Assembly: GCA_012934845.2 (NCBI GenBank)
Contig: WNNJ02000628.1
Span: 186,001 to 250,000, forward strand
Reading direction: 5' to 3'
Source of the DNA: Pomphorhynchus laevis
Taxonomy: Eukaryota > Acanthocephala > Palaeacanthocephala > Echinorhynchida > Pomphorhynchidae
Length of the DNA stretch: 64,000 nucleotides
The notes beneath the pieces are model-generated. The model worked only from the letters and a program-made list of their open reading frames with translations, made no database searches and had not been told where the DNA came from. Shown piece after piece: positions 11,572 through 23,700 of this stretch (its first letter is position 1; each line of letters opens with the position of its first letter). A program made the translations under genes and the position numbers.

Positions 11572-12735
11572 ATGGATCAACATTATCGCTCTCAGGGAGA
11601 GACTGAACATCTTAAAGGTTGGGCAGGTCACACAGGCCATATACTACAAGAAACACATGACCACCATGACTGCAGTAAATATTTAGATCCGCTTCGGCTT
11701 GTTAGTTTACAGCTAAATAGCGTCGAACACAGAAAATTCAAGGCAAAAGGATCTCTGGATAATGTACGATTTAAGATTCCAATAGGTGTGTTAAGCTTCC
11801 AAGATTTTACGATTGAAAAGTATTTTTCTGAATACATTACCATTGATGATGAACGAACAGAAGTACTCGTGCAAATATTCAAAAGTTTCAACACAAAATT
11901 GATAAATTTCGAACAGTTGAAGGAAGGAATAATTAAGTTTGTTGGCAAAACGTTTTTCTCGACTATCGATTATGATCATATGCTTGAATTTAAATTCCCA
12001 AACAGCAAATTGCCTGAATGTGCTCTGGATGTTTCTACTGGGTTTAACGGTGAAGATATGACTGAGTTACACGTGATCGAGGAAAAGTTGCAAGCAATGA
12101 GAATAAATAGAGAACGATTTGAAATAGTAAAGCCACCGCCTTCCTTTCCGATCGAAGAACTTGTGAGACACTTGAACGACTTGGGTATTGACAGTGAATA
12201 CTTAATATCTTATTCCACATTTGCCGGACTCTGTGCATTAGCTGAGAGATTGGTAGCAATAAAAACAGAGCGCAAGCAATATGATATATTTGAGGAATAT
12301 CCTGTAAACAAGAAGTTACATGATTTTTTGTTAAGTGCTGTGCAAATTGACAAAGAAGATTATCGCCGTATATTTGATAAAATAGTCAATGCACCGGAAG
12401 GTAATGCTAAAAGAGAAAAGTCAACTCAAGGCAAACAACGATTGAAGAAGCGTTTAGCAAAACCAAAAGTAACTTTACCTAAGTTTCAGATGTTTGAAAA
12501 ATATTACGCCGTAGACATGGTATTGATGGCCATTCGATTGTTTTGTGATGTTATAGTCGGTAATTTTAATATTACAGATGACATTATTAAAGAACGAATA
12601 TGGTCTGACGATATGCTGACTGTGAATGATCATTACAATAGAATATTACTGTCAAAGCAATTTGAGTTAATAAAGAAAACTGCAAGCCCAGAAGTAATTG
12701 AACTATTTAATAAGATTGAACACGTTTTTATATAA
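11572..12735 (+). CDS. Intronless gene, unknown protein of 387 residues
   Basis: A single uninterrupted frame from ATG (preceded by AAACAC) to TAA. I do not recognise the protein. It has a histidine-rich start (ETHDHHDCSKYLDP). An acidic helical region follows at about 90-130 (DDERTEVLVQIFKSFNTKL), somewhat like EF-hand-type helices but without a clear calcium loop. There is a proline stretch (VKPPPSFPIEEL) near residue 190 and a lysine/arginine-rich linker near 285-305. The C-terminal part is helical. No signal peptide or membrane segment is visible. The lack of introns suggests either a genuinely single-exon gene or a retrocopy that kept its frame. An AATAAT-type sequence lies near 12800, with no clear polyadenylation signal. 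Natural codon use and 387 open codons in AT-rich DNA argue strongly for selection. Confidence 0.75.
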   Translation: MDQHYRSQGETEHLKGWAGHTGHILQETHDHHDCSKYLDPLRLVSLQLNSVEHRKFKAKGSLDNVRFKIPIGVLSFQDFTIEKYFSEYITIDDERTEVLVQIFKSFNTKLINFEQLKEGIIKFVGKTFFSTIDYDHMLEFKFPNSKLPECALDVSTGFNGEDMTELHVIEEKLQAMRINRERFEIVKPPPSFPIEELVRHLNDLGIDSEYLISYSTFAGLCALAERLVAIKTERKQYDIFEEYPVNKKLHDFLLSAVQIDKEDYRRIFDKIVNAPEGNAKREKSTQGKQRLKKRLAKPKVTLPKFQMFEKYYAVDMVLMAIRLFCDVIVGNFNITDDIIKERIWSDDMLTVNDHYNRILLSKQFELIKKTASPEVIELFNKIEHVFI

Positions 12736-15700
12736 AACTAGAACAACTATTTTAAATTTTAAGCCTAGACGTCATATTTTTACAATATTATTATTGAAAA
12801 TAATACGGCCGTAAATATCTTTGACGTGACCTTGTTAAGTTGAAGCCAACCGAAATTAGTTAGTATTGAATTAATTTACCATTAATTCAATAATACCATA
12901 TTGCACATCAATGTAATATATGATTGAACATTTTTAAACAACAAGCATTTGAAACTTTAAAGCAAAATATAATTTATTAAATATAAATGTGCACGTTAAG
13001 GTGACATTTTATATAGGTAATTATTATATTAAATTTATAATAAATTAGTGATAGTGTAGTAATAGTAATATTACTACCAATATTATTAATATTATATATT
13101 ATTAATATTAATATATTATTAATTATTAATATATTATTAATAGTAATAATATTGGTAGTGATATTACCGTAGCTAATGATATCATTTTAAGTGATACACT
13201 ATTTTTATATATTTGACCATTTACCATATTGAGTCGTGGCATAAGAGGCGGCACTGATAACACTGGAGTTCATTCTGAAATCCGCTTACCCGTATATTCT
13301 AACACACTATGTATTAATCATGCCAGTCTGTGATTTTGCATATTAACTTTTAATTTTCACATATAAACTTTCGAATCGTTGTACATTGGGTTCGACTAGC
13401 TAATTTAATCAAAAATATAAATGGAAATAAAGATCGTATCATTTTCACAAGCACGATGCCAGCATACGACGCTAACGATATGGCTAGGTCAATTTAAGTA
13501 AGATAGAAATGATCCTCTATATGTATTGTGTTAAGGGGAGCTGGAATCTATTAATTTACACTATAGGGTTTATTGATACATAGACGGCCGTAGCTATTCT
13601 GACAATGGGTAAATAACTTATCGTAGCTACTAGCTATCATTGATACGTCTCTGGAAACATTGAATACGTAATCTTCAAATGTCGAATTAGAAAATGTTCA
13701 AGCAAACACAAAACTCTATGGGCTAATAACAAATTGAGAATACGAGCACTAATTTATGGTCTGTAATGGTCTCCATCCGTACACTACTTTATTTACTATC
13801 GTGCATTGACGTCATTCAAAGCAAAAATTTCGATAGTTATGTAGTATAAATTTCGATTCTGTAGTCACATTGTAATAACTTATATTTCAGATCCAAAGCT
13901 TTAAAATTTTGCTTATTATTTTATCGCGTAATCGTTCAATGTGCGTTCCATTAAATTAATTTGCTTTCATAGTATTTACTCATGCAAAATATGATGGAAT
14001 GTAAAGCATTTGCTATGGGCATTTAAATGAGTAATTTGAATCAATTACATATGAATACTATTTTTAAAAAGGATAAGAAACAAATATTAAAAAATTATAT
14101 TAGATAAAACATATTATCAAATATTATAATAAAAATAATTATTAATAATTACTAAAGATGTCATTTTTAAACAGTTATTATCTTATCACGTTGTATTTCG
14201 ATTCTCGACGTTACAGGATTATGTAATGTGTCACTGCTTCAATTAAGATCCCCTGTAGTATCAATACTGTTGAAGTCTGAGTCGCTTGAACCTATTCGCC
14301 GTATTCTGCGACAATTAACACATTAAACATTAAGAGTTAAGGAACATGAGCCGAAACCCGATATCTCCTCATTAAGAAATGACATAGCAGTAATGACCTG
14401 TAATGTAAATTCTAATATATAATTACATATTAAACGATTCATGAAAATACTGGGTTATAAAATATACATAATAATTTATTATTTTCAAAATATTCAGATA
14501 AAACTACAAACAAAATAAACTACGACGAAATGCTGCTAAACGATATTTTGTAAATCAAAATTAAAAGTTTATACTTAAATTTAATTAACTTAATTACAAG
14601 TTGATACTTAAATTAATAATACATACTTGTAGTGTAATATAAACAATAATATTGTTTATATTATAATAATATTAATGTTATTTATATAATTTTATTTGAT
14701 GAGTTAAAAATATTTATTTTAATCATCAAATAAAAACTCAAATTTATTCTTTATCTTTACTGATAAAAGATGAAATCTGATTATTACGTATAAAAACGGA
14801 TTATTACAAACATGATATTAATACAAATATGGCGATAAAGGCAGACGAGTCAAGTGATCGACTTTTATTGCCAATAAAAACCGACAAATCGAATGATCGT
14901 CAGCCAGCATTAATAGGATCGAAGCCTGAAACAACATAAGGTATTGTATCGATAGCTGATGAGGTACTTTTTACTTTTTCAGAGACAATTAAGATTTAGT
15001 TTTGTTTCTTTTTTTACTTTTTTAAGCATACGATAAATACAAATATGACCAAAAGATATAGATATTGGTGTTTTTATTAAAATCAAATAGACAGTAAAAT
15101 GTCGAATTTACATTTTCGTAAATTTGATGGCATAGATTTAATCCACGTCGGGGATATCGATTCTGTCAGGATTGCTAATGTCCATTGTCGTATTTTCAGA
15201 AGCGTATCCACCCCTTAAAAGTTGTAAATTTAATATATGGAAATACTATCAAATTAATTTCATGGTCCGAGACAACTTTTAAATACGTTATTCAATAAAT
15301 GCTGCATATTCGAAGGTAGTATAAGTTAAAGTATTCATGGCGTATTATCAAATGAATTTCTCTGCTACGAAATATTAAAATATAATATAAATTAGATTTA
15401 ATTTGTTAAAAATGCTATTGATAACTCGATTTAAATACAGCTTCTTAGAAAATATGTTAAATGGGATATATTAACGAAAATTTACGAAATTTAATGTATG
15501 GAAGATTTATATATATGTAAATTCATACACAAGAAATATCAAATATATAAATATCATATACATCATTTCATACATGGAGAAATATTGTAAATGAAAAATC
15601 ATATGTGAAAAACTATTTTATATTTCTTTAATGTAAAACGTTTTATAAGCCTGAACGCTATTTAAGCGTTAAGGTACCTGATTATGTTAAAGTCTAAATT

Positions 15701-16072
15701 AATGCATAAACATCATTCAACAACAAATAACATATTGTTATTATGTTGTAAATTCAACTTGTTACAAAATATAATGAAAAATTAATATAAAAGTAATATT
15801 TTGATAAATTTGTTGATAATTTGATATTAAATAATATTTACCATTATACATTATATACTAAATATATGTATGGTTTAGCTCGCATCTGTTATTAATATAA
15901 GCTAGACAATGATTTAAACTGACCGCTATACACAATGAAGATTTTGCGACACAGTTCCAATAATATAGTCACATCAAACTTAGTGTACATATTCAAATCC
16001 AATTAAAATCTCGATTGATCAAGATTTCATCAAATGAAATATATGGATCAGTATAAATCAAACTATAATTAA
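12736..16072. other. Long AT-rich interval, little in it
   Basis: At 13060-13170 there is a TATTAATATTA palindrome field. Apart from the small exon-like piece at 14239-14305 I see no gene. The missing 3' exon of Syf1 would be expected between here and 17640, but no acidic-tail reading frame was found. Confidence 0.4.
14239..14305 (-). CDS. Possible small terminal exon
   Basis: On the minus strand an acceptor (TTAATTGTCGCAG) is followed by 22 codons (IRRIGSSDSDFNSIDTTGDL, then N and a stop). The serine/aspartate-rich end looks like a protein C terminus. It lies downstream of the last identified Syf1 exon, but it does not resemble the known Syf1/XAB2 tail, so I do not assign it. Confidence 0.2.
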
Positions 16073-16789
16073 GATGATGCATTGAAATCGTCTTGTTGGT
16101 AGTCGGTTGAATTTCATTTTATTGAGATATTTCCGGACCTTTTCGACTAACTTGTATTTAAGCTGGCTACATAATAGCTTCAGCTTGAATTTCATTTTGT
16201 TGAGATATTTTGCTGAAGCTATTATGTACCCAGCTAAAATACAAGTTAGTCGAAAAGGTCCGGAAATATCTCAACAAAATGAAATTCAACCGACTACCAA
16301 CAAGACGATTTCAATGCATCATTTCAATTTGATGGAGGACCACCATGTTTATCGTCGATATAGTGCATGCTGAGTGACGAAGCAACGATGATCCAGGGAC
16401 GTCCATTGATGAGTGCCGCCCTGTGGAGTTGTCTGGACAGCATGATTTCTGTCGTAATGCGACCTGATAGCTGAAGCTATTATGTAGCCAGCTAAAATAC
16501 AAGTTAGTCGAAGAGGTCCGGAAATATCTCAACAAAATGAAATTCAACCGACTACCAACAAGACGATTTTAATGCATCATTTCAATTTGATGTAGGACCA
16601 CCATGTTTATCGTCAATATAGTGCATGCTAAATGACGAAACAACGATGATTCAGAGACGTCTATTGATGAGTGCCGCCCTGTGGAGTTGTCTAGACAGCA
16701 TGCTTCCTGTCGTAATGCGACTTGATAGCTGAAGCTATTATGTAGCCAGCTAAAATACAAGTTAGTCGAAGAGGTCCGGAAATATCTCA
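16073..16789. repeat. Fold-back element with tandem 256-260-bp units
   Basis: A unit containing AGCTATTATGTAGCCAGCTA and GTCCGGAAATATCTCAACAA starts near 16209, 16471 and 16727 (the last partial). An inverted copy of its first ~110 bases lies at 16073-16188. The result is an element with inverted ends and internally tandem units. The three small open frames here are translations of the repeat. There is no transposase, so it is a non-autonomous DNA element, possibly satellite-forming. Confidence 0.75.
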
Positions 16790-17648
16790 CTAAATATAAT
16801 TAAGATGTATGAAACTGCTAGCTGACATTGTTCAATGTGTTGATGCCATGCATACTTCGTTGTTAACTATAATTTACAGTCTTGTATTAATTCAGCACTT
16901 TGAGAATAGCTCGATTGCGACCTTGAACAACTTTGCCTGCTCGATATGTGCTAATATTTATTTCTGAATATTAGCATTGCTAAAATGGTGTCACTAAGTG
17001 TGATATAATTCTATGATAAAAAAATAGTTTAATATAGCAGCTAACGTTTGCACGAGTTTGATAACTACCTGCAACAAATACTGAGTATTTATAGCCATTA
17101 AAATCACACTTGAAGTAATTGTATGCTTATCATGGCTTCGGGATTCGAGGCTGATAAGTTTAGTAAGCATGCGAATAGCAAATGGAGCTTATGTATTGAC
17201 AATATGAAATCATTTATTATAAGTTCACGGTGGCAAAGCGGTCTGTCTAATTGAATAGTTCATCCATTGTGCTTCATTATTTTTAAGGACTATCACATTT
17301 TCGATCCTACCATTAAAGCATCGGTGCTATCCAATGTTATTTAATAAGGCCATAATGCATGACCGATTTATCAGACAACAAGCATTCCATGCTGCGCACA
17401 TATATATACACTCAATTGAGAGTGTCTACATCATAACAATAAGTAAAACACGTACAATATTAAACACATGCGTTTTAAAAGTGCATTTATAATTTGCTGT
17501 TGTATTAGATCTATCTTTAATTAAAGACAAATGATTTTTAATCCGACAATTCTTTGCAAATTTTCAACTTTTGTAATTTATAAATTATTATTTCGCAATA
17601 ATTTCATCCAATAATATATTAGTAATTGTATATTAGCATTTTTCTTAC
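16790..17648. other. Downstream of the last placed Syf1 exon; nothing clear
   Basis: The sequence is moderately AT-rich. No acceptor followed by a frame like the XAB2 C terminus (PDEIDI then acidic residues) was found. Confidence 0.4.
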
Positions 17649-17760
17649 TGAATAAATTGAACATTTTTCCCTCCACTGCCGACATTTTTCAAGCGATCGT
17701 CAATTGTTTGTCTGGCAAGCATGGCTGCTTTTTCTTCCATGTTTGTATCACTCATATTTA
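17649..17760 (-). CDS. Syf1: Syf1 exon 20 (last one found)
   Basis: It encodes [15 protein letters not shown] and [12 protein letters not shown], the position of LEQRAEQLAAE..KILFV in XAB2. The donor GTAAGA at the end implies at least one more exon for the acidic tail. The intron before it (17761-22043) contains three transposon fragments. Confidence 0.85.
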
Positions 17761-20700
17761 CTAAATATACAGAACAGGAAATTTGCCAAGCAAATATTTT
17801 GAGAACGATTATGATATTATCAAAGGATCGATTTACCAAAATAATCATTTTTCTTAATCGAAATTAAAACCTCGTATGATAGCTGGAAAATTTTTACTAC
17901 CACCTCATGGTCAAATAGATAGCGACTAATGTGGACTATTGACTATTTTTTGTGCTACTTTGAATTGTTTTTATTTTCAGATTAAAAATAATCCTTGATA
18001 ATGGTGTGCCCACGTGCCATCTAAATATTCGATTAAAAATTAATAATTTTTAAATTATTAAAAATTAATATTCGCCTTACACAAATAGTTATAGGCAAAG
18101 AAAAAATATATATTTTATTCACTTAGCCTTATGTCGAGAACCTTTATGGTATTATCAAAGAACCGAAAGAATTGTTTAAAGAATTATTTTATTTATATGT
18201 GAATACAGTAGTTTATAGAAGATAATCACGCCAAGGATAACTTATAGAATAAAAAGCACAATTTAGCACACAACGGACAATCTTAAATAAGTCTTCCTCA
18301 TGTTCACATTGTTGAAATGTGAATCCCTATGTTTGCCAGAATTTTGTTCTTAATCAAAATAAGTATATTTTAACTAATTGATTTTCCAAAATACCCATGG
18401 ATCGAAGGTACGATCTGCAATTATAAAGAATCTACCATTAAATCCATCAAAACATTTTAATTGTAAGACGTGAAAAATTGCATTTGTATTATGCAAAGCT
18501 GCTTTGAATTGTATAAGAGGCGCGCGATCGACGAGCCGGGTTGCTGTAAAGAAAGTTACATTCGTCGACAATTCAAATCAAGTAACGATTATATATTTAA
18601 CTATTTTCTTGTATTTTCTTTTCAAAAAAATAATTTTTATTAAAATATAAAAAAATAATAATTATTATCCTTGACGTGATTATATTATTAATCATATTAT
18701 TATAAATATCATGGCATACAATCGTGGCTAGGCCAAAACGTTAGCTAGGCCAATCAGCTAATGTTTTCGAATATCATTTTACTACCTTAAGAGGTAGTAA
18801 AATTAACAAATGATCAATTTGATAATTTATATTAGATCGCGTTTCAATTTCTGAAAAATTCGGTATTGGTTGTCGATCGCCTACTGTAGGAGATCATAAT
18901 TGTCACGATTATACAATGGTGACAATTGTTCTAATGTTAATTGTTCTATCAATTAACTTAAAAACTAGGAGGCAAACTAAATAGCATCCAGCTAAAATGA
19001 CTAACTAGGCATCTCTAGTTCTAAATTCTCAAACTGGATGACTAGTTTGAGAATAGAAATAGGAATTTGTAATATAAATAGGTTTTCAACTTGAAGATTG
19101 TACTACCCCTACCAAAGAGGTAGGCGTATTTTTTGTTGAGATTCCAATAATATTAGGAAGTTGTTATTTGTGTAGAAACGGATTAGTAGGCACTATCCAA
19201 TATTGTTGCCTGAGCATCAATTTTTCATCTCTCTCTATATGTGTGCACTTTGCTTTTTCATAAAAGCAAAGTGCACACATATAGAGAGAGAGTCTAATTT
19301 ATTCACGCTATATACGAATGTTCAACATATTTTATTTGACATTACTATCTAAAAATTTGAATATCTTAAATTCGGAATATCGAATGGAAAACCATATTCT
19401 GAAAATATCCTGTAAATGAAATTCTGCAACTATATCGTCATAATCATCTTGATGTAAATAAAAATAACCAGAAAACTTTTTTCTTGCAAATTTACAAATA
19501 TTAAATACATACATTCTTCGATTAAATCACTGATAATGTTCGTATTTGTAAAGACAAATCTTACTTTGTAATAATTTGTGTAATTTTTGTAATAATTTGT
19601 AATTGTTTAATTCAATTTTGTATTTTTGAATTTAGAAATACGGTTTTTTGAATTTATAAATTTTTTTAATATTCAAAAATAGTGTTCGGAAATTCTACTT
19701 GTTTAAACAATTTGTGCAATTATTTTAATATTAATTATTATAATTAATTATTAATTAATTAATTAATTAATTATTAATTAATATTAATTATTATAATATT
19801 AATATAACTAAATCTAAACGAAATGAAATATATGTTTCGATACATTGTTTATATATGTGTATTTAATTCTAATAATTTTTATTCAACAAACGAACAAATT
19901 TATCCAGAAAGCCATAATATTTATCCATAATATATATGTTATAATAATTATAACGCCTATCTAACAAAAATTAAACCATCAAATAAATATAAATATATGG
20001 ATAAAATTGAATTAATAGAATCCTTAAATATTTTGATAAATCAAAATTATTTAAAAGTAGGGACATCTATATTTAGACAAGTAAAAGGTGTTCCAATGGG
20101 TGGTAATAGTAGCCCAATTATAGCTGACTTGTTTTTAAGCTTTATAGAATATGAATTTGTTCATAACTGTAAAAACTAAATCTAAACAATATAAATGTTT
20201 GAAATATATGTATCGATACATTGATGATATATGTGTATTTAATTCTAATAATTTTTATTCAGTTAGCGAGCACATTTATCCATAAAGCCTTATTCTTAAC
20301 AAAACCAATATTAATGATAAAGAAGGTGTATATCTAGATATGAACATTAAATTAACATCAATTAAAACTACTTTTAATTTATATCGTAAAGATGACATAT
20401 TTAAATTTACAAGAAACATATTTTTGCATGAGCATTCATGCATACCATATAATATAAAATATAATACATTAAATAATGAAATTTTAAGAATTGCAACAAT
20501 ATGTAATGATATTGGCTTTCTTCAAAATCATTTAAATAATTTAATAGATACATATTTTAAACTAGGTTACTATAAAAATAACATCAAGCAGAAAATAGTA
20601 AAATATATAAATCAACACAATAATTTTAAAAATAAATTTAAACTCTCAAGTGGCAAATTATTATGGATGGATAATAAATAATATACTTTGTATTAGAATA

Positions 20701-23700
20701 AGATACTATATAGTCAAATTAAATCAGAGGAAATACATCATTGGCATGTATTTGGCCTCGATGCTATGTTGGGTAGAGGAGTTAGGGGCCGAAACCTGAT
20801 AGCATAGCAGTTCCTCCTGATGACCTCTAATTCTTATTCTGATACAACGTCTGTTATTTATCAGTAAATTTTATTATTTAATAATTAAATTTTGATTAAG
20901 CATTATTATGTTTTGTTTATTTTATAATTATATTAAATACGTAGACTCAGTTAGCTGATTTGATCCTTTTTAATATTTAAATATTTAATATTATTAATAT
21001 TTAATAATTATTTTGATATTTATTTTAATAATTATTTGTTGCTGAGGATTAATTAATTCAGACTTTTAAATTTCGTCAATCTTTTTTACACATTATCTTA
21101 TTTATTACATATACATTAATTGCTATATATTGTTATGGTTACTCTGCAGCAGGAAATCCGTGGACCGTCCAAGAAATCCTTTACTCAACGCACCAAGCGT
21201 TTCCACGGCGACCGGCACAAAATTATAGATCGGTGTCAGGAAGGAGTATTTGCTGCGTTTCTTGTCCTCTGCTTCCCTGGCTACCGCTCCCGGTGCGGTC
21301 ACAGATATATTTAGATGACTCGGTGCCATGGTATCTGGGCAGGTGAAGTCCCAAGCCAAACACCTGCCACTTGGCCATGGAGTCAGTGGCAACCCATTCG
21401 GTCGCCTGTCATCATGTTGCGCCAGTGACTTCGGCTCCAGACGCGATGGGATTTCTGCCGACATCAGTGCACGCTTGATGAGATCGTTGACTGCGCTGTG
21501 GCGTGACAGTCTGCCGATGGACTTGTGGCAGCTGAGTCCATGTCGTCCGCTGGCGTCTACATCCGCTCCGCAGACACATACATGTGGCAGACAGACTGGG
21601 GCACCGAGGCGCAGGGCAATGACGATGCGTATAAAAAATGTTCAATACATAAAGTTTCACGTAGTTTGCTATTCATTGCATTATTTAATTTATATAAAAA
21701 AGCATTAGAAATATGAAAAAATAGGAAAATAAAATTAAAATTGAGAGAAGAAACTAATCGAAATTCATTAGAAATTGCAAATTTTAAAATCAAATTACTT
21801 ACATGTGAGGCACATCTAAAAAATTTTAAATTCTTGATACATGGTAGTAACTCTGGCGCATACAGGTACAATATTCTCTCTCTTACACAGTTTGAGAAAG
21901 TGAATTGAGGATAAGCATTTTGCGATCTTGAATTCGGTTCTTTTCAATTTGGAAAGAACCGAACTATAAAAAATTAAGGAATAAAAATTTGACACTTTAA
22001 AATTAGAGTTAACATTTATATTTACTGAAACGCAGATAAATACCCTCGCCATCATTTGGGTTTGAAGGTGGAACAGAGCACATCATTTGGGCGGCCATAT
22101 AGTTAACTTGGACGTTGTAGGTTGCCTGTACTGATCTTCGAATTCGTAGCATGTCTCGTAAGGTATCTTCAGTGCCGTGTTTAGTTTCAAAATCTTTCCA
22201 CGTTTGCCAGAAATTTTGTGTTATCTAAAGAAGCATATTTTAGCAACTTGCTTTTGCAACAAAATACCCTTGGATCACATATTTGCGAACAATGCAAGTA
22301 TATCGCTCTAGCCCGATCTATTTCTCCTAATTTTGTTTCGAGATCAGAATATCGAAGACACATAACTCTATGTTGAATAGATAAAGTGTAATAAAGAGTA
22401 AATGTATGCAATTTACCTTGAATCAGAATCGTTTAGCGACTCGATAGCTTTCTCGTATACTTCTCGGGTGGCAGTAATTCCTTTGTGCTCAGCTGTTCTT
22501 TGTATGTACATTTCGAAAATCTAGCAGGGTTTGTATGGAGATAAAAATCGACAAAATGATTTAAGCCATAAATATTAATATTAATACTGATTTAAGCCAT
22601 TAATATAAAAATAATTGTCTTAGTGATATTAAATACTTACAAATTCATCCTACTAACCCTAATTTTCATTGAATCGCAGATCGATGATGTTAGTTCAACT
22701 TTAAATGCATGGACTTGCGATGTTTGTACATTCGTGAATCAAGTAAACGGCTTAAATTGTGAAATTTGCAACTCAAGACGAGCAAAATCTTCGCGAAAAC
22801 CGAGGGCGACGAGTATTGCTAACAATGATGGACTAGTTAGAAATCCAAAATTGGGATGATAAAGGTCAAGAAATTAGAGGAAACTAAATAAAGAAACAAT
22901 TAACATCGCAGGAGACCGTCAATATATCAAGAATGGTAGTTACGTCTGTGATGGCTTTAACGACAGCCTTGAATTATCCGACAAGCTTAACAAAGTAAAA
23001 TGCAGGAGTTTACGTGATGACACTTATGGCAGCCGTGATCATACGACGAAAGCACAGACACCTACCATTGAAATATTTGAACAGAAAGAATGCTTTATAT
23101 ATATCGATTCGCATTATCCAAACTGTTCGTATATTCACTAAGACGGATTAAAATTCTATATTGAGGAATGTATGCCTGCTTATTACGTGGAACAGCGATA
23201 TGTCATTGGGATAATTGAAAGTAAAACCAGAAATAAAGCATTTACAGATGACATGATTTCGGAAGCCAGCTCATTTTCACTGTAAAGAGCTTGATGTTGT
23301 AGCCACAAATATCAATATTAATACAAATATGTCTAATAAAAATTAAAATTTACATGTTGGTTGAAAATTTACATACTGGCAATGCCAGTCGCATTAATTG
23401 CTTTTTACTTAGTTACTCTAAAAGAGTCGGCCATTTCGAATGCTCACCATTTTCACAAATTACAAAATTTGTTTCATTTGACAAGTATGCAATTCTTCTC
23501 ATTTCCAAGAAGAGATAACATCGAGTCTACTTCAAGACAGTGATCAAACACAGTGATCGAACACAGCAAAAAGTGTTATTGTTTTCGCGTTTACCCTTGT
23601 TTCAATTTCATCAAGTCCTTATTTTTAAGGTTTATTGCAGCGAACATTACTCAAATAGCAAAACATACGTTTAAATATCAAATTCTTGTAACTTAATAAG

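Noticed and set aside
18374-18571. Segment ending DPWVFWK as a Syf1 exon (resembles CDPR followed by intron text at 22260)
   Set aside because: The likeness to exon 18 is limited to a few bases at the splice donor. The rest does not align with Syf1, and the true exon 18 and 19 are found elsewhere in correct phase.
20760-20830. GAAA and CTGATGA in the Penelope terminal module as a type II hammerhead
   Set aside because: TTAGGGG and CCTCTAA could pair as stem II, but the 22 bases between GAAA and CTGATGA are too short for two more hairpins, and the base pair next to the core would be C-C. The order is not consistent with an active fold.
21816-22055. Minus-strand frame around 21840-21880 ([11 protein letters not shown]) considered as a further Syf1 exon (KILFVR position)
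   Set aside because: The exon at 17649-17760 fits that position better (NVQFI after EEKAAMLA), and the 21.8-kb frame shows no other similarity.
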